A stretch of 64,000 bases of DNA from Staphylococcus argenteus (GTDB taxonomy: Bacteria > Bacillota > Bacilli > Staphylococcales > Staphylococcaceae): assembly GCF_000236925.1 (NCBI RefSeq), contig NC_016941.1, forward strand, positions 1,922,001 to 1,986,000. The letters are read 5' to 3'. Under the pieces are notes generated by a model. It did no database searches, was not told the origin of the DNA, and worked only from the letters and a program-made list of their open reading frames with translations. The position numbers were made by a program, and so were the translations under genes. Numbering within the stretch: position 1 is the first letter of the stretch; the number at the start of each line of letters is the position of its first letter. Below, piece after piece: positions 10,308 through 26,071 of this stretch.

Positions 10308-11846
10308 ATGCTTACAATGGGGACAGCATTAAGCCAACAAGTTGATGCCAATTGGCAAACTTATATAATGATTGGCGTTTACTTTTTAATACTTATTGTT
10401 ATAGGTTTTTATGGTTATAAACAAGCAACCGGCAACTTAAGTGAGTATATGTTAGGCGGACGTAGTATTGGCCCATACATCACTGCTTTGTCAGCTGGTG
10501 CATCAGATATGAGTGGTTGGATGATTATGGGGCTTCCAGGCTCAGTATATAGTACTGGTCTTTCAGCAATGTGGATTACAATCGGTTTAACATTAGGTGC
10601 TTACATTAACTATTTCGTTGTTGCACCTAGGCTTCGTGTTTATACTGAATTAGCTGGAGATGCCATTACGTTACCTGATTTCTTTAAAAACCGCTTAAAC
10701 GATAAAAATAATATTCTTAAAATCATTTCCGGATTAATTATTGTTGTATTCTTTACGTTATATACACATTCTGGTTTTGTATCAGGTGGTAAATTATTTG
10801 AAAGTGCCTTTGGTTTAGACTACCATTTTGGGTTAATTTTGGTTGCTTTCATTGTTATTTTCTATACGTTTTTTGGTGGTTATTTAGCTGTGTCAATTAC
10901 GGATTTCTTCCAAGGTGTCATTATGTTAATTGCGATGGTTATGGTCCCTATTGTTGCTATGATGAACTTAAATGGTTGGGGTACGTTTCATGATGTAGCT
11001 GCTATGAAACCTACTAATTTAAATTTATTTAAAGGCCTATCATTCATAGGTATTATTTCACTATTTTCATGGGGATTAGGTTATTTCGGTCAACCTCATA
11101 TTATAGTAAGATTTATGTCTATTAAGTCACATAAAATGTTACCAAAAGCTAGACGTTTAGGAATTAGCTGGATGGCAGTTGGTCTATTAGGTGCAGTTGC
11201 TGTTGGCTTAACTGGTATCGCGTTTGTACCTGCTTACCATATTAAATTAGAAGATCCAGAAACATTATTTATAGTAATGAGCCAAGTACTCTTCCATCCG
11301 CTTGTTGGCGGTTTCTTACTAGCTGCAATTTTAGCAGCAATTATGAGTACAATTTCTTCACAATTACTTGTAACGTCAAGCTCATTAACAGAAGATTTTT
11401 ATAAATTAATTCGTGGTGAAGAAAAAGCAAAAACGCATCAAAAAGAATTCGTCATGGTTGGACGATTATCAGTATTAGTTGTAGCTATTGTTGCAATTTC
11501 TATTGCTTGGAATCCAAATGACACAATTTTAAACCTAGTTGGTAATGCGTGGGCAGGATTCGGTGCATCATTCAGTCCACTTGTATTATTCTCACTTTAT
11601 TGGAAAGGTTTAACACGTGCAGGTGCTGTAAGTGGTATGGTTTCAGGTGCTCTTGTTGTTATTATTTGGATTGCATGGATTAAACCATTGGCACATATCA
11701 ATGAAATCTTTGGTTTATACGAAATCATTCCAGGCTTTATTGTAAGTGTTATTGTTACTTATGTTGTAAGTAAACTTACTAAAAAACCAGGTGCATTTGT
11801 TGAGACAGATTTAAATAAAGTTAGAGATATCGTTCGAGAAAAATAA
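10308..11846 (+). CDS. putP: high-affinity sodium/proline symporter
   Basis: A 512-residue sodium:solute symporter (SSS family) with about 13 membrane helices. The family motifs [22 protein letters not shown] and the later [18 protein letters not shown] are intact. It imports proline using the sodium gradient, important for growth on peptides and in infected tissue. AAAGGGAG lies 8 nt before the ATG at 10308; a GTG at 10299 overlaps the SD and is rejected. It is a single gene diverging from gatCAB and converging with camS. Confidence 0.95.
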   Translation: MLTMGTALSQQVDANWQTYIMIGVYFLILIVIGFYGYKQATGNLSEYMLGGRSIGPYITALSAGASDMSGWMIMGLPGSVYSTGLSAMWITIGLTLGAYINYFVVAPRLRVYTELAGDAITLPDFFKNRLNDKNNILKIISGLIIVVFFTLYTHSGFVSGGKLFESAFGLDYHFGLILVAFIVIFYTFFGGYLAVSITDFFQGVIMLIAMVMVPIVAMMNLNGWGTFHDVAAMKPTNLNLFKGLSFIGIISLFSWGLGYFGQPHIIVRFMSIKSHKMLPKARRLGISWMAVGLLGAVAVGLTGIAFVPAYHIKLEDPETLFIVMSQVLFHPLVGGFLLAAILAAIMSTISSQLLVTSSSLTEDFYKLIRGEEKAKTHQKEFVMVGRLSVLVVAIVAISIAWNPNDTILNLVGNAWAGFGASFSPLVLFSLYWKGLTRAGAVSGMVSGALVVIIWIAWIKPLAHINEIFGLYEIIPGFIVSVIVTYVVSKLTKKPGAFVETDLNKVRDIVREK

Positions 11847-11927
11847 GTCATACGTTTAATTGGAGTCAGACAGAAATGATATTTTCCAAAAATTATTTCA
11901 TTATCTCACTTTGATTTTTCATTATAA

Positions 11928-11975
11928 AAAAGGTACTACTGTTAATCACAATACTGATTAGCAATAGTACCTTTT
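11928..11975. terminator. bidirectional terminator putP/camS
   Basis: A long stem (AAAGGTACTACTGTTAATCA / TGATTAGCAATAGTACCTTT) lies between convergent genes with A- and T-runs on its two sides. Confidence 0.8.
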
Positions 11976-11993
11976 ATTTATATGTTTTAGTAA

Positions 11994-13193
11994 TTAATTA
12001 CTATAAATATGAACTTGTGGTTCTTTGTCATCTTTTGTTTTACTAATTAAAGCACGTGGTTGATTACCATCTTTAATTCGAATCTCATAGTTATCAATTT
12101 TATCGAAGTATTTATTAGCCTGTTCAGTCACATACTGTGTAATACCAATCGTTTCAGCTTGTCCATAATAATCTATTGGTAAATCTACGACTAAATGCTG
12201 AGGTTTCTTATCAACAAATTTAACTTTCCCTACCGCTTGTGTGAAATTTGAAAAATAAGACTGCAAGTTATCATTAAACTGTTTAAAGTTATTATTTAAA
12301 TTCTCATCATAGTCTGCTGCTGTTGATGAAGGCAATAATGCTGATTTTTCATTGATGTTATGCCATTCATTAAGTTTAGTTTGACTCTTTTCAGCAGTCG
12401 CTTGCGTAATAAATTCACCTGGTGTTATTGAATCTTCACTTGATTGTTTATAAATCGCAAAATGAATCGGGATATCTTTTAAATCATCATTTTCACGTAG
12501 TCTAGATAATATCTCGCTAGCCATTTGTTTTCCTTGCTTTTTAACTTCACTATCATCTAATTTCTTACTAAATGTTGGTCCATCTTTTTCTTTTTTATAA
12601 TAGTAAACGCTATTCATGGCTAAACCAATCGTCATACCTTTAATATTTTTACCTTTCGTATCTCCACCACCATAAAAATCTTGTTCTAAAATGTTAGATA
12701 AATACGCAGGCGATTTTTCTGCAATTTTTTCAGGATTTGTTTCACCTTCATGAGATGGATTTAGACCTAAGTTTTCATTTGCTTTCTTATCTTTTTTATC
12801 TTTCTCAGACATTTTATCAATTTCTTGTTTAGTATACTTAGGATCTAAATAAGCATTAATTGTTTTCTTATCTAAAAATTGACCATCTTGGTATAAATAT
12901 TTATCTGTTGGAAAAACCTCTTTACTTAAGTTCAATAAGCCATCTTCAAAGTCGCCACCATTATAACTATTCGCCATGTTATCTTGTAAAAGCCCTCTTG
13001 CCTGACTTTCTTTAAACGGTAATAATGTACGATAGTTATCACCTTGTACATTTTTATCAGTGGCAATTTCTTTTACTTGATTTGAACTATTGTTATGCTT
13101 TTTGTTATCTTTTCCAGCTTGGTCATCTTTATGATTTCCACAAGCAGCGAGTATAAAGATTGCTGTAATCAATAATACTAATGTACGCTTCAT
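11994..13193 (-). CDS. camS: CamS family lipoprotein (sex pheromone cAM373 precursor)
   Basis: A 399-residue membrane-anchored lipoprotein. The signal peptide (MKRTLVLLITAIFI) ends in the lipobox LAAC, so the mature protein starts with a lipidated cysteine. The cleaved signal peptide is the source of the staphylococcal cAM373 pheromone, which stimulates conjugation of an enterococcal plasmid; the function of the mature protein is unknown. I prefer the ATG at 13193 (GAGGGG about 7 nt away) over the one at 13199, which is too close to the SD. It lies immediately downstream of ligA (12 bp), in the pcrB-pcrA-ligA-camS operon. Confidence 0.9.
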   Translation of the reverse strand: MKRTLVLLITAIFILAACGNHKDDQAGKDNKKHNNSSNQVKEIATDKNVQGDNYRTLLPFKESQARGLLQDNMANSYNGGDFEDGLLNLSKEVFPTDKYLYQDGQFLDKKTINAYLDPKYTKQEIDKMSEKDKKDKKANENLGLNPSHEGETNPEKIAEKSPAYLSNILEQDFYGGGDTKGKNIKGMTIGLAMNSVYYYKKEKDGPTFSKKLDDSEVKKQGKQMASEILSRLRENDDLKDIPIHFAIYKQSSEDSITPGEFITQATAEKSQTKLNEWHNINEKSALLPSSTAADYDENLNNNFKQFNDNLQSYFSNFTQAVGKVKFVDKKPQHLVVDLPIDYYGQAETIGITQYVTEQANKYFDKIDNYEIRIKDGNQPRALISKTKDDKEPQVHIYSN

Positions 13194-13205
13194 CGACATA
13201 CCCCT

Positions 13206-15212
<2,007 letters not shown>

Positions 15213-17405
15213 TTAATCCTCCTTTTTTTCAATTGGGGCAAATTGTGCTAGTAAACGTTTTGGTCCTTGTGATTTAAAAATAATATCCAATTCAATAGAG
15301 CCATTTTTCTCATTCACATTGCTAACCATGCCTTCTCCCCAGGCCTTATGCATTACTTTGTCACCAACATTCCAATCAGATGACGATACTTGTTTTTTCG
15401 TTGACGTTGTTCGTTGACTAAATCCACGCTTCGCAAATGGTTTTGATTTCGGTTGAATCGTTTGTCGTTTTGAAGTTGAATGATTTTCTAAAAGTGATTC
15501 TGGAATCTCTTTTAAAAATCTTGATGGCATATTTGACTGCGGACGACCAAATAACATTCTAGATGTCGCATGTGTGATATATAATATTTCTTCTGCTCTA
15601 GTTATTGCCACATAACAAATACGTCGCTCTTCTTGCATTTCATGATCATCTTCACTCTTAATCGCTCTTATGTGCGGGAATAATGATTCTTCCATACCCA
15701 TTATAAATACGATTGGAAATTCCAATCCTTTTGCAGAGTGCATAGTCATTAATGTTACGCCACTTTCAGTATCTGCCTCATCAATATCTGCTACTAGTGA
15801 TAAATCAGTTAAAAAGTTAATAAGCGATTGTTCTTCTAATGGGGTATTTTCTTCATAATCTTGTGGAACTGACATAAATTCATCGATATTTTCTAATCTA
15901 CTTCTAGATTCAAGTGTATTTTCACGTTCAAGCATCTCTCGATAACCTGATTTTTGTAAAACTTCATCAACTATTTCATGAATTTCTAAAAATTCTTGCT
16001 CTTTTATCAAATTTTGAATTAATTCGTAAAAATTCAGGCACTCTTGTGTGACCTTTTTAGATAATCCTATAAAATCAGCTTCTCCAAGTGCATCAAACAT
16101 ACTGATATTATTTTGAACGGCGTAATTTTGAATTTTTTCAACCGATGATGGCCCAACTCCACGTTTTGGAACATTTATAATACGTTGCAAACTTATATCA
16201 TCATTACTATTAGCAATCATACGCAAATAACTAAGTAAATCTTTGATTTCCTTACGATCATAGAACTTTTGACCACCAACCATAGTGTACGGAATATTTG
16301 ATTTCATAAATGTTTCTTCAAGCACACGTGATTGTGCATTCGTTCTATATAAAATTGCCATTTCTTGATATTTTTTACCATTACGCTGATGTTTCATAAT
16401 TTCACGTACAACATATTCCGCTTCATCACGTTCTGTCATTGCTTCATAGTAGTGGATTTTCTCACCACTTGTATTGGCAGTCCATAGCCCTTTTGGCTTA
16501 CGCTCAGAGTTGTTTTTAATCACTTCGTTTGCTGCATTTAAAATTGTTTTTGTTGAACGATAATTTTGCTCTAAAAAGATTGTTTTCGCTTCTGGATAAT
16601 CTTCTTCAAAAGATAAAATGTTTTGAATATCAGCACCACGCCAGCCATAGATTGATTGATCTGAATCACCTACAACACATAAATTTTTAAATTTACTAGC
16701 TAATAACTTAACTAATGTGTATTGTGCCTTATTCGTATCTTGGTATTCATCTACATGTATATACTGGAATTTATTTTGATAATATTCTAGTACGTCTGGT
16801 ACACGCTCAAATAAATTAATGGTTGTCATGATTAGATCATCAAAATCTAATGCTTCATTACGTGATAATTGTCTTTGGTAACCTCTATAAACAGTAGCAA
16901 CCATTTGTGAATGATAGTCTGTTGCTTCTTTTTGAGCATCTTCAGGTGTTTTAAGTTCATTTTTTAAATTACTAATAGCACCAATAAACATACGTGGTTC
17001 AAATTTTTTACTGTCGATATTTTCATTTTTTAAAACGTCTTTAATGACAGATTTTTGGTCAGTAGGATCAATTATCGTAAAGTTACGTTCAATTCCGATT
17101 CGATCTGCATCACGACGCAATATACGAACACACATAGAGTGAAATGTTGACATCCAAATCACTTCTGCTTGATCTCCTACTAGTTTTTGAACACGTTCTT
17201 TCATTTCTCTTGCAGCTTTATTAGTAAAAGTAATTGCTAATACATTGTATGGTGAGACATCTTTTTCGTCTAATAAATAAGCAATTCGATGTGTTAAAAC
17301 ACGTGTTTTCCCTGAACCAGCACCTGCCATAATTAACAATGGTCCTTCAGTTGTTTTTACAGCTTCACTTTGTTCTGTATTCATATGATTTAATAACGCA
17401 TTCAT
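15213..17405 (-). CDS. pcrA: ATP-dependent DNA helicase PcrA
   Basis: A 730-residue SF1A helicase of the UvrD/Rep type, essential in staphylococci for repair, removal of RecA filaments, RNA-polymerase conflicts and rolling-circle plasmid replication. Walker A is AGAGSGKT (27-34), Walker B contains DEYQD, and [20 protein letters not shown] and later motifs are intact. The C-terminal Tudor-like domain that binds RNA polymerase is present ([15 protein letters not shown]). Its ATG overlaps the pcrB stop (ATGA). Confidence 0.97.
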   Translation of the reverse strand: MNALLNHMNTEQSEAVKTTEGPLLIMAGAGSGKTRVLTHRIAYLLDEKDVSPYNVLAITFTNKAAREMKERVQKLVGDQAEVIWMSTFHSMCVRILRRDADRIGIERNFTIIDPTDQKSVIKDVLKNENIDSKKFEPRMFIGAISNLKNELKTPEDAQKEATDYHSQMVATVYRGYQRQLSRNEALDFDDLIMTTINLFERVPDVLEYYQNKFQYIHVDEYQDTNKAQYTLVKLLASKFKNLCVVGDSDQSIYGWRGADIQNILSFEEDYPEAKTIFLEQNYRSTKTILNAANEVIKNNSERKPKGLWTANTSGEKIHYYEAMTERDEAEYVVREIMKHQRNGKKYQEMAILYRTNAQSRVLEETFMKSNIPYTMVGGQKFYDRKEIKDLLSYLRMIANSNDDISLQRIINVPKRGVGPSSVEKIQNYAVQNNISMFDALGEADFIGLSKKVTQECLNFYELIQNLIKEQEFLEIHEIVDEVLQKSGYREMLERENTLESRSRLENIDEFMSVPQDYEENTPLEEQSLINFLTDLSLVADIDEADTESGVTLMTMHSAKGLEFPIVFIMGMEESLFPHIRAIKSEDDHEMQEERRICYVAITRAEEILYITHATSRMLFGRPQSNMPSRFLKEIPESLLENHSTSKRQTIQPKSKPFAKRGFSQRTTSTKKQVSSSDWNVGDKVMHKAWGEGMVSNVNEKNGSIELDIIFKSQGPKRLLAQFAPIEKKED

Positions 17406-18094
17406 TTACTAGACTCCTTTATTTTCACTGTTTTTAATGCTTTTTTTATATCTTTATAAATAATATCCCCGACGATAATTGTATCTGCAATGGATGCCAT
17501 TTCTATAGCTTGTTGTTCCGATGAAATACCGCCACCATAAAAAAGTTGGGTTTCTGTTATATGTTCTGCAGCAGCTTTTACCATAGCAACATCGCCATAT
17601 TCACCGCTATATTCTATATACATAACAGGTAGACGATACATATAGTTTGCCATCTGAGCATATGCTTCAATATCCTCTGTCGATAAATTTGTGTTTGCTT
17701 TGGTATATTTTGCGACTTTACTTTCAGGATTACAAACAACATATCCTTCAAATACTACTTCTTCAAAATCAATACTATGCCCGAATGTTTTAAGTGCATG
17801 TAGTAATGTGCCATTATGAAATGTCACATCTGTACTATTCAAAACTGTTGGCACAAAATAAAAATCAAAGCCAGGCATAACACTTTCAAGATTTGAAATT
17901 TCAAGCGCTAATGGTAATGGATACCTTCTTACTCTACTCATTAAATGAATAACATTATCTTCTGTAACGTCATCTGTTCCACCAATCATGATTGCATCTG
18001 TTTGAGACATACAAATTGCATCTAAATCATCATCCGATATGTGTTTTGCTGGGTCTAATTTAAAAATATGGCGCCATTTTTTAATGTCATACAT
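17402..18094 (-). CDS. pcrB: heptaprenylglyceryl phosphate synthase
   Basis: A 230-residue TIM-barrel prenyltransferase that joins heptaprenyl diphosphate to glycerol-1-phosphate, making an archaeal-like ether lipid in Gram-positive bacteria. Phosphate-binding motifs IGGTDDVT and FYGGGISS are present. The ATG at 18094 has AAAGGAG upstream; an in-frame upstream ATG (18118) has none. The 4-nt overlap with pcrA implies coupled translation. Confidence 0.93.
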   Translation of the reverse strand: MYDIKKWRHIFKLDPAKHISDDDLDAICMSQTDAIMIGGTDDVTEDNVIHLMSRVRRYPLPLALEISNLESVMPGFDFYFVPTVLNSTDVTFHNGTLLHALKTFGHSIDFEEVVFEGYVVCNPESKVAKYTKANTNLSTEDIEAYAQMANYMYRLPVMYIEYSGEYGDVAMVKAAAEHITETQLFYGGGISSEQQAIEMASIADTIIVGDIIYKDIKKALKTVKIKESSK

Positions 18095-18202
18095 TTTCCG
18101 AAACTCCTTTTTTAACATACATATGATTATAGCATTTTTGAGTGTCTAGTTCTAAAGACTTAACATGATTTTTATAGTCTTTTTCTCTACAAATTTTTTC
18201 GT

Positions 18203-18251
18203 GAAAAAACAATGATTATCCACCTTGATGCAAAAGATAGATAACCATTGT
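18203..18251 (-). terminator. terminator after the TrpR-like regulator gene
   Basis: On the minus strand ACAATGGTTATC pairs with GATAATCATTGT and is followed by TTTTTT. It separates the yerC-like gene from the pcrB operon. Confidence 0.75.
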
Positions 18252-18265
18252 TCGTTGTTCATTTA

Positions 18266-18568
18266 TTATTCATTTGTTTCAATATTCATACGATCCAAAA
18301 TCATAGTGTAAGCATCATTACCCCATTGCAATGAACGCTTCACTCTAGAAATCGTTGCCGTTGACGCCCCAGATTCTTGTTCAATTGTTGCATAGGTATA
18401 ACCTTGCTTAATCATTTTTGCAACTTGTAATCTTTGAGACAGTGATTGAATTTCATTTACAGTACACAAATCATCGAAAAATTGGTAACACTCTTCTCTA
18501 TTCTCCAACGTTAGTATTGCATCAAACAATTCATCTAACGCTGCACCACGTAATTTTTCAATTTGCAT
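18266..18568 (-). CDS. YerC/YecD family TrpR-related protein
   Basis: A 100-residue, all-helical protein of the YerC/YecD family, related to the Trp repressor fold. A helix-turn-helix is readable around YATIEQESGASTATISRVKRSL (55-76). In Bacillus the homologous gene also sits beside pcrB, and a link to biofilm or amino-acid control has been suggested; target genes cannot be told from here. A good SD (AGGGGTTG) precedes the ATG at 18568. The gene has its own terminator. Confidence 0.8.
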   Translation of the reverse strand: MQIEKLRGAALDELFDAILTLENREECYQFFDDLCTVNEIQSLSQRLQVAKMIKQGYTYATIEQESGASTATISRVKRSLQWGNDAYTMILDRMNIETNE

Positions 18569-18675
18569 ATCGAAACAACCCCTATAATTTTATTCTTTAT
18601 GTCATTTTAACGCATTAATTTGCTAAAGTGTAGCAATTTATACTTATGTTCGGGTCAATATCGTCACTTCATCAA

Positions 18676-20419
<1,744 letters not shown>

Positions 20420-20461
20420 AAAAAGCTATTCAAAGTATAATTACTCAAACTTTGAATAGCC
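20420..20461 (-). terminator. terminator of the DUF2179-NETI unit
   Basis: On the minus strand GGCTATTCAAAGT pairs with ACTTTGAATAGC and is followed by TTTTTTATTTTT, 40 nt after the NETI stop. Confidence 0.85.
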
Positions 20462-20500
20462 ATTTCCACTTTAATTAATCATTATTTAAAGTGGATCATG

Positions 20501-20674
20501 TTATTGAATTTTCTTTCCGACAAAAATGATTTCTTGATGTGACACTTCAATTGTTCCATCTTTTTGTTCTTGAAACACAGGTTTTTCAAGACGTTTTACA
20601 GGCATATATCCTTCCTTTTTCATTCGTGCTAAACAATCAGTAATAGTTTCATTATCAGCTACTTTGAATTTCAT
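20501..20674 (-). CDS. NETI motif-containing small protein
   Basis: A 57-residue protein opening with [10 protein letters not shown] and ending in [14 protein letters not shown]. The NETI motif at residues 8-11 defines a small Bacillota family of unknown function. The gene overlaps the end of the DUF2179 gene by 20 nt (20655-20674), so the two are translationally linked. It is short but the composition, conserved family motif, coupling and downstream terminator all support a real gene. Confidence 0.85.
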   Translation of the reverse strand: MKFKVADNETITDCLARMKKEGYMPVKRLEKPVFQEQKDGTIEVSHQEIIFVGKKIQ

Positions 20675-21257
20675 GTTCTACAACACTTTCTAGTTCTTCT
20701 GGTTGATAATTTTTAAGTTTTCTACGACGAATGCCTTTTGTCCAGAAACCACCATGGATATTTCTTGGTTCATACGCAATGATAAATGCTTTTGGATCCA
20801 AATTTTTAATCGTATCCATTAATTTACGTTCATATTTTCTTGGTGTCAGAATTTGCATTACCATTCGACTACCATCTCGTCCAAATGCAGCATAGTGTGT
20901 AACGCCATACCCTAAATTTCTTAATTCATTTGGTAAATCAAGCTCGTATTCTGCCGATGTTACATTTACTACTGTATAACCAAGTGCAAGTTTTTCTTCA
21001 ATTTTCATCCCAACAATGATACCAATTGAAAAGCCAAATGCATATGCAATTATATTTTGGATGTGATCTAAATTAGACATTACTAATCCTAGACCAACGA
21101 TATAAATCAATACTTCTAAAAAACTTACTGACGCTGCAATATAACGGTATCCTTTCAACGTTAAAATTGTTCGCATCGTTAAAAACGTTACATAACAAAC
21201 GTTAATGATAAATATAGTTAATACCATTAACCATGGATTTTCTGTTACGAATGACAT
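20655..21257 (-). CDS. DUF2179 (UPF0316) membrane protein
   Basis: A 200-residue protein with three N-terminal membrane helices (about 8-100) followed by a cytosolic DUF2179 domain (about 105-175), an ACT-like sensor fold also found in YitT-type proteins. The family's function is unknown; ligand sensing linked to the membrane is an inference. The ATG at 21257 gives the usual family length; a GTG 12 nt upstream is possible. It is first in a two-gene unit with the NETI gene. Confidence 0.82.
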   Translation of the reverse strand: MSFVTENPWLMVLTIFIINVCYVTFLTMRTILTLKGYRYIAASVSFLEVLIYIVGLGLVMSNLDHIQNIIAYAFGFSIGIIVGMKIEEKLALGYTVVNVTSAEYELDLPNELRNLGYGVTHYAAFGRDGSRMVMQILTPRKYERKLMDTIKNLDPKAFIIAYEPRNIHGGFWTKGIRRRKLKNYQPEELESVVEHEIQSS

Positions 21258-21544
21258 AAGACGCCACACTCTCTTTCAATTACACTTTAATTTTCAATCC
21301 GCTTCAATCTAATCATAATGAATGCATATTAATATAATATAGTACGAAATCTCTAAGAAATAAATAGTGAATTAAGCTTATTTTAGATTTATACTTAAAA
21401 TTATTTCAGTTAGCTTTATATGCACATTTCACAGATTTGAATTAAAAATTTTTTATTTAAGATCTTCATTTTTGCCTCTTTTATTATTTGATTCAATCAT
21501 TTAGCTAAATATACAATTACCTCTACCTAATAAAAGTCTTGCAT

Positions 21545-22366
21545 TTATGCTTTTGGCCATGTGTATCTTGTATATGCTAATTCACGTTTATGCGCATTTC
21601 GAACATAATGATTTTCAATCACTTTTTGGTCTTCAGGTGCAACTGGTTTTCCTTCTAAGTAATCATCAATTGCTTCATAAGTCACTCCTAATGCTTCTTC
21701 ATCAGGAAGTTGCGGCTTGTCATCTTCTAAATCTGCCGTTGGTGTTTTTTCGTATAATTGTTTTGGCGCGCCTAAGTATTCTAATAATTGACGTCCTTGT
21801 CGTTTATTCAAACCAAATATAGGTGCTATATCTGCAGCTCCATCCCCATATTTCGTGTAAAAACCTGTAATATTTTCTGCTGAATGATCGGTTCCTACTA
21901 CAATACCTTGACGATTTGATGCAATTGAAAATTGTACTTTCATACGTTCACGGGCTTTTTCATTTCCCTTTTGAAAATCTGTAAGTATAATACCGGCTTC
22001 TTTTAATGATTGAACACTTTGATCAACTGCAGGTTTAATATTTACTGTAACAATCTCGTCCGGATTAATAAACTTCAATGCTTGTTCAACTTCGTGTGCA
22101 TCTTTTTGAACACCATAAGGTAACTTAACTGCTATAAACGTGCATTCAATACCCTCTTCACGTAATTCATTTACTGCCATTTGTACTAACTTTCCTACTA
22201 ATGTTGAATCTTGTCCACCCGAAATACCTAATACCAGTGATTTAATAAATGAATGTGATTGAACATAGCTTTTTACAAATTGTTTTAATTCTGCAATTTC
22301 TTCAGCGCTATTAATACTTTTTTTCACTTTCATTTCTTCTACAATAACATCTTGTAATTTAGTCAT
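21545..22366 (-). CDS. nadE: ammonia-dependent NAD synthetase
   Basis: A 273-residue NadE that converts nicotinate adenine dinucleotide to NAD using ATP and ammonia. The P-loop of the PP-ATPase type, [10 protein letters not shown], is present near residue 47, and [25 protein letters not shown] follows. There is no glutaminase domain, so it uses free ammonia. The ATG at 22366 overlaps the pncB end by 8 nt; its SD (GGAG) lies in pncB. Confidence 0.95.
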   Translation of the reverse strand: MTKLQDVIVEEMKVKKSINSAEEIAELKQFVKSYVQSHSFIKSLVLGISGGQDSTLVGKLVQMAVNELREEGIECTFIAVKLPYGVQKDAHEVEQALKFINPDEIVTVNIKPAVDQSVQSLKEAGIILTDFQKGNEKARERMKVQFSIASNRQGIVVGTDHSAENITGFYTKYGDGAADIAPIFGLNKRQGRQLLEYLGAPKQLYEKTPTADLEDDKPQLPDEEALGVTYEAIDDYLEGKPVAPEDQKVIENHYVRNAHKRELAYTRYTWPKA

Positions 22367-23828
22367 TATCTTCTTCCATCTCCTTAACATGTTCCGCTAC
22401 TTCGAAAATACGTTTATGTTTATTGTCCCAACAAGCCTTACTTAAATCTACTGGATACTCTTGTGGGTTTAAGAATCGTTTGTTTTCCTCCCAAATCAAT
22501 TGTAAACCTTGAGTTAAATAATCTCGTGATTCATCTTCCGTCGGCATTTGATAAACTAATTTACCATTCTCATAAATATTATGATGTAAATCAATTGCTT
22601 CAAAAGATTTTATAAATTTCATTTTATAGGTATGAACTGGGTGAAATAGTTTTAACGGTTTTTCATCATATGGGTTTTCATGTTCTAAAGTAATATAGTC
22701 CCCTTCTGCTTTACCGGTTTTCTTATTTATGATGCGATACACTTTTTTCTTACCAGGCGTCGTAACTTTTTCTGCATTGTTTGATAATTTAATTCGATCG
22801 CTATATGTGCCATCTTCATTTTCAATCGCAACAAGTTTATATACTGCACCTAATGCTGGTTGGTCATATCCTGTAATCAATTTAGTACCAACACCCCATG
22901 AATCTACTTTAGCGCCTTGTGCTTTTAAACTTGTAATTGTCTCTTCATCTAAATCATTTGATGCAATAATTTTAGTATCAGTAAATCCTGCTTCATCAAG
23001 CATACGTCTTGCTTCTTTAGATAAATATGCAATATCTCCTGAGTCAAGTCGTATACCTACAAAGTTAATTTTATCACCTAATTCTTTAGCCACTTTAATT
23101 GCAGTTGGCACTCCTGATTTTAAAGTATGGAATGTATCTACTAAGAATACGCAATTTTTATGTCTTTCAGCATATTTTTTAAAAGCAGTATATTCATCTC
23201 CGTAAGTTTGTACAAATGCATGTGCATGTGTTCCCGAAACCGGTATACCAAATAGTTTCCCTGCTCTAACATTACTAGTAGAGTCAAATCCACCAATGTA
23301 TGCAGCTCTAGCACCCCATAATGCAGCATCAATTTCTTGCGCACGACGTGTACCAAATTCCATTAAATTATCATTTGATGCAATTTGACGAATTCGACTT
23401 GCTTTTGTTGTAATTAAAGTATGGAAATTTACAATGTTTAACAAAATTGTTTCAATTAACTGTGCTTGAATTAATGGAGCCTCCACACGAAGTAATGGCT
23501 CATTACCAAAACATAATTCTCCTTCTTGCATTGAACGGATGCTACCTGTAAATTTTAAATCTTTTAAGTATGACAAGAAATCATCTTTATATCCGATAGA
23601 TTTTAAATATTCTAAATCTGATTCTGAAAAACCAAAATGCTCTATAAAATCAATCACACGTTTTAAGCCATTAAAAACTGCATATCCACTGTTAAATGGC
23701 ATTTTTCTAAAATATAAATCAAATACAGCCATTTTTTCATGTATATTATCATTCCAATAACTTTCAGCCATATTTATTTGATATAAATCATTATGTAGCA
23801 TTAAACTGTCGTCTTTTAATTGGTACAC
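22359..23828 (-). CDS. pncB: nicotinate phosphoribosyltransferase
   Basis: A 489-residue Preiss-Handler enzyme that makes nicotinate mononucleotide from nicotinate and PRPP. The family motifs [20 protein letters not shown] and GIRLDSGD are readable. The start is GTG at 23828 (VYQLKDD...) with GGAGAG 6 nt upstream; the longer ATG-started frame to 23873 lacks an SD. With nadE it forms a NAD salvage operon, fed by a nicotinamidase-like gene at 29308. Confidence 0.94.
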   Translation of the reverse strand: MYQLKDDSLMLHNDLYQINMAESYWNDNIHEKMAVFDLYFRKMPFNSGYAVFNGLKRVIDFIEHFGFSESDLEYLKSIGYKDDFLSYLKDLKFTGSIRSMQEGELCFGNEPLLRVEAPLIQAQLIETILLNIVNFHTLITTKASRIRQIASNDNLMEFGTRRAQEIDAALWGARAAYIGGFDSTSNVRAGKLFGIPVSGTHAHAFVQTYGDEYTAFKKYAERHKNCVFLVDTFHTLKSGVPTAIKVAKELGDKINFVGIRLDSGDIAYLSKEARRMLDEAGFTDTKIIASNDLDEETITSLKAQGAKVDSWGVGTKLITGYDQPALGAVYKLVAIENEDGTYSDRIKLSNNAEKVTTPGKKKVYRIINKKTGKAEGDYITLEHENPYDEKPLKLFHPVHTYKMKFIKSFEAIDLHHNIYENGKLVYQMPTEDESRDYLTQGLQLIWEENKRFLNPQEYPVDLSKACWDNKHKRIFEVAEHVKEMEEDND

Positions 23829-24011
23829 TCGTATCTCTCCAATCGACCTAAATATTTTCTTACATTTTATCATAATTCAATTTTTAATATATAATAGAGT
23901 CCCTTATTTTACAGACTTCCTATCACAATCAAGCAACAATTTAATGACATATACATTATTTATACGAGTATTTTAAAAATGTAGATTATAATATAAAGTG
24001 AGGTGTTGTTA

Positions 24012-25088
24012 ATGTTATTTAAAGAGGCTCAAGCTTTTATAGAAAACATGTATAAAGAATGTCATTACGAAGCGCAAATAATACATAAACGTTTACATGA
24101 CATAGAACAAGAAATAAAAGAAACTGGGACATATACACATACAGAAGAAGAACTGGTTTATGGTGCTAAGATGGCTTGGCGTAATTCAAATCGTTGTATT
24201 GGACGCTTATTTTGGGATTCGCTCAATGTAGTTGATGCGAGAAATGTACAGGATGAACAATCATTTTTATCAACAATTATTAATCATATTACTCAAGCCA
24301 CAAACAATGGTAAATTAAAGCCTTATATTACTATTTATGCACCAAATAATGGGCCGAAAATCTTCAACAATCAACTGATTCGCTATGCTGGCTATGACGC
24401 TTTAGGTGATCCTGCTGAAAAAGAAGTCACTCGCCTAGCGAATCATTTAGGTTGGAAAGGAAAAGGTACTAACTTTGATGTGTTACCACTAATTTATCAA
24501 TTGCCTAATGAATCGGTTAAATTTTATGAGTATCCTAGTTCATTAATTAAAGAAGTTCCGATTGAGCATGATGGCTATCCTAAATTAAAAAATCTGAACT
24601 TAAAATGGTATGCAGTGCCTATTATTTCCAATATGGATTTAAAAATTGGCGGTATCGTATACCCTACTGCTCCTTTTAATGGTTGGTATATGGTAACAGA
24701 AATTGGCGTACGTAATTTTATTGATGACTACCGTTATAATTTACTAGAAAAAGTTGCAGATGCTTTTGAATTTGATACACTTAAAAATAATTCATTTAAT
24801 AAAGATCGAGCACTTGTTGAACTGAACTATGCTGTATACCATTCTTTTAAAAAAGAAGGTGTATCCATTGTTGATCATTTAACTGCTGCGAAACAATTCG
24901 AATTATTCGAACGAAATGAAGCACAACAAGGACGTAAAGTAACCGGTAAATGGTCTTGGCTAGCGCCACCTTTGTCACCGACACTTACGTCAAATTATCA
25001 TCATGGTTATGACAATACAGTTAGAGATCCAAACTTTTTCTATAAAAAGCAAGAATCACATACTAACCAGTGCCCTTTCCATCATTAA
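24012..25088 (+). CDS. nos: bacterial nitric oxide synthase oxygenase
   Basis: A 358-residue oxygenase-only NOS. It makes nitric oxide from arginine, using partner flavodoxins because it lacks a reductase domain. The heme-thiolate Cys62 lies in [11 protein letters not shown], and the arginine/pterin-site region ([20 protein letters not shown]) is intact. GAGGTG lies 6 nt before the ATG at 24012. In S. aureus NO protects against oxidative stress and antibiotics and supports respiration. The N-terminal third carries many substitutions against the S. aureus sequence I remember; the C-terminal half is close to identical. It is cotranscribed with pheA. Confidence 0.95.
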   Translation: MLFKEAQAFIENMYKECHYEAQIIHKRLHDIEQEIKETGTYTHTEEELVYGAKMAWRNSNRCIGRLFWDSLNVVDARNVQDEQSFLSTIINHITQATNNGKLKPYITIYAPNNGPKIFNNQLIRYAGYDALGDPAEKEVTRLANHLGWKGKGTNFDVLPLIYQLPNESVKFYEYPSSLIKEVPIEHDGYPKLKNLNLKWYAVPIISNMDLKIGGIVYPTAPFNGWYMVTEIGVRNFIDDYRYNLLEKVADAFEFDTLKNNSFNKDRALVELNYAVYHSFKKEGVSIVDHLTAAKQFELFERNEAQQGRKVTGKWSWLAPPLSPTLTSNYHHGYDNTVRDPNFFYKKQESHTNQCPFHH

Positions 25089-25107
25089 GTAGTATGAGGT
25101 GTAGCAT

Positions 25108-25902
25108 ATGCAATTATATTATTTAGGTCCTAAAGGAACATTTTCATATTTGGCTTGTCGACAATATTTTTCTGAAAATGAAGCAACTTTCCAACCGAAG
25201 TCAAACTTATTCGAAGTCATCAAATCAGTTGCAGATGATAATAACTCTGTTGGCGTTGTCCCTATAGAAAATTCTATTGAAGGGACGATTAATATCGTGG
25301 CAGATGCACTTGCCCAACAAGATGTCTTTGCACATGGTGAAATTCGTTTAGATATTAACTTTGCATTATATGGAAATGGTGTTGATACACTTTCTGACAT
25401 TGAAAAAGTGTATTCCATTGCGCCAGCGATTAGTCAGACAACGAATTATTTACATCAGCATCAATTTGAGTACGATTATGCTGATAGTACCATTCAAAGT
25501 TTAGATAAAATAGAAAATGGCGTTGCAGCAATTGCACCTTTAGGTAGTGGCGAAGCATACGGCTATACCCCTATCGATACACATATTGAAGACTATCCAC
25601 ATAATGTGACTCGTTTTTTAGTCATTAAAAATAAGCAACAATTTGATCAAAATGCAACATCACTGATGTTTTTAATCACACCAATGTATGATAAACCTGG
25701 GTTATTAGCCAGTGTACTGAATACATTCGCTTTGTTTAATATTAATTTATCTTGGATCGAGTCTCGCCCATTAAAAACACAATTAGGTATGTATCGCTTT
25801 TTTGTTCAAGCTGACTCAGCAATTACAAAAGATATAACAAAAGTTATTACTATTTTAGAAACATTAGATTTCAAGGTAGAACTGATTGGCGCCTTTAATT
25901 AA
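25108..25902 (+). CDS. pheA: prephenate dehydratase
   Basis: A 264-residue monofunctional PheA. It converts prephenate to phenylpyruvate, the last specific step toward phenylalanine. The periplasmic-binding-protein-like catalytic region covers about 1-180 (GPKGTFSYLA, PIENSIEGTI, TRFLVI) and the ACT domain with ESRP for phenylalanine feedback covers about 190-264. It starts 19 nt after nos, an arrangement kept in staphylococci; a metabolic reason is not obvious. Confidence 0.93.
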   Translation: MQLYYLGPKGTFSYLACRQYFSENEATFQPKSNLFEVIKSVADDNNSVGVVPIENSIEGTINIVADALAQQDVFAHGEIRLDINFALYGNGVDTLSDIEKVYSIAPAISQTTNYLHQHQFEYDYADSTIQSLDKIENGVAAIAPLGSGEAYGYTPIDTHIEDYPHNVTRFLVIKNKQQFDQNATSLMFLITPMYDKPGLLASVLNTFALFNINLSWIESRPLKTQLGMYRFFVQADSAITKDITKVITILETLDFKVELIGAFN

Positions 25903-25940
25903 ACTTTATTTGCTAGGTTCTTCAATTTAAATAAAATAAA

Positions 25941-25990
25941 GAGTCAACCAAGGATTAAAATTAAAATCCATCCTTGGTTGACTTTCTTTT
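25941..25990 (+). terminator. terminator of nos-pheA
   Basis: The stem GTCAACCAAGGAT / ATCCTTGGTTGAC followed by TTTCTTTTG lies 40 nt after the pheA stop. Confidence 0.85.
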
Positions 25991-26071
25991 GTTTGCATTG
26001 GTTATAAATATTCTCAACTAGTACTTGCTCATGCTAATGTTACTTTTTAATTTTATTCTCAACTGCATTTG

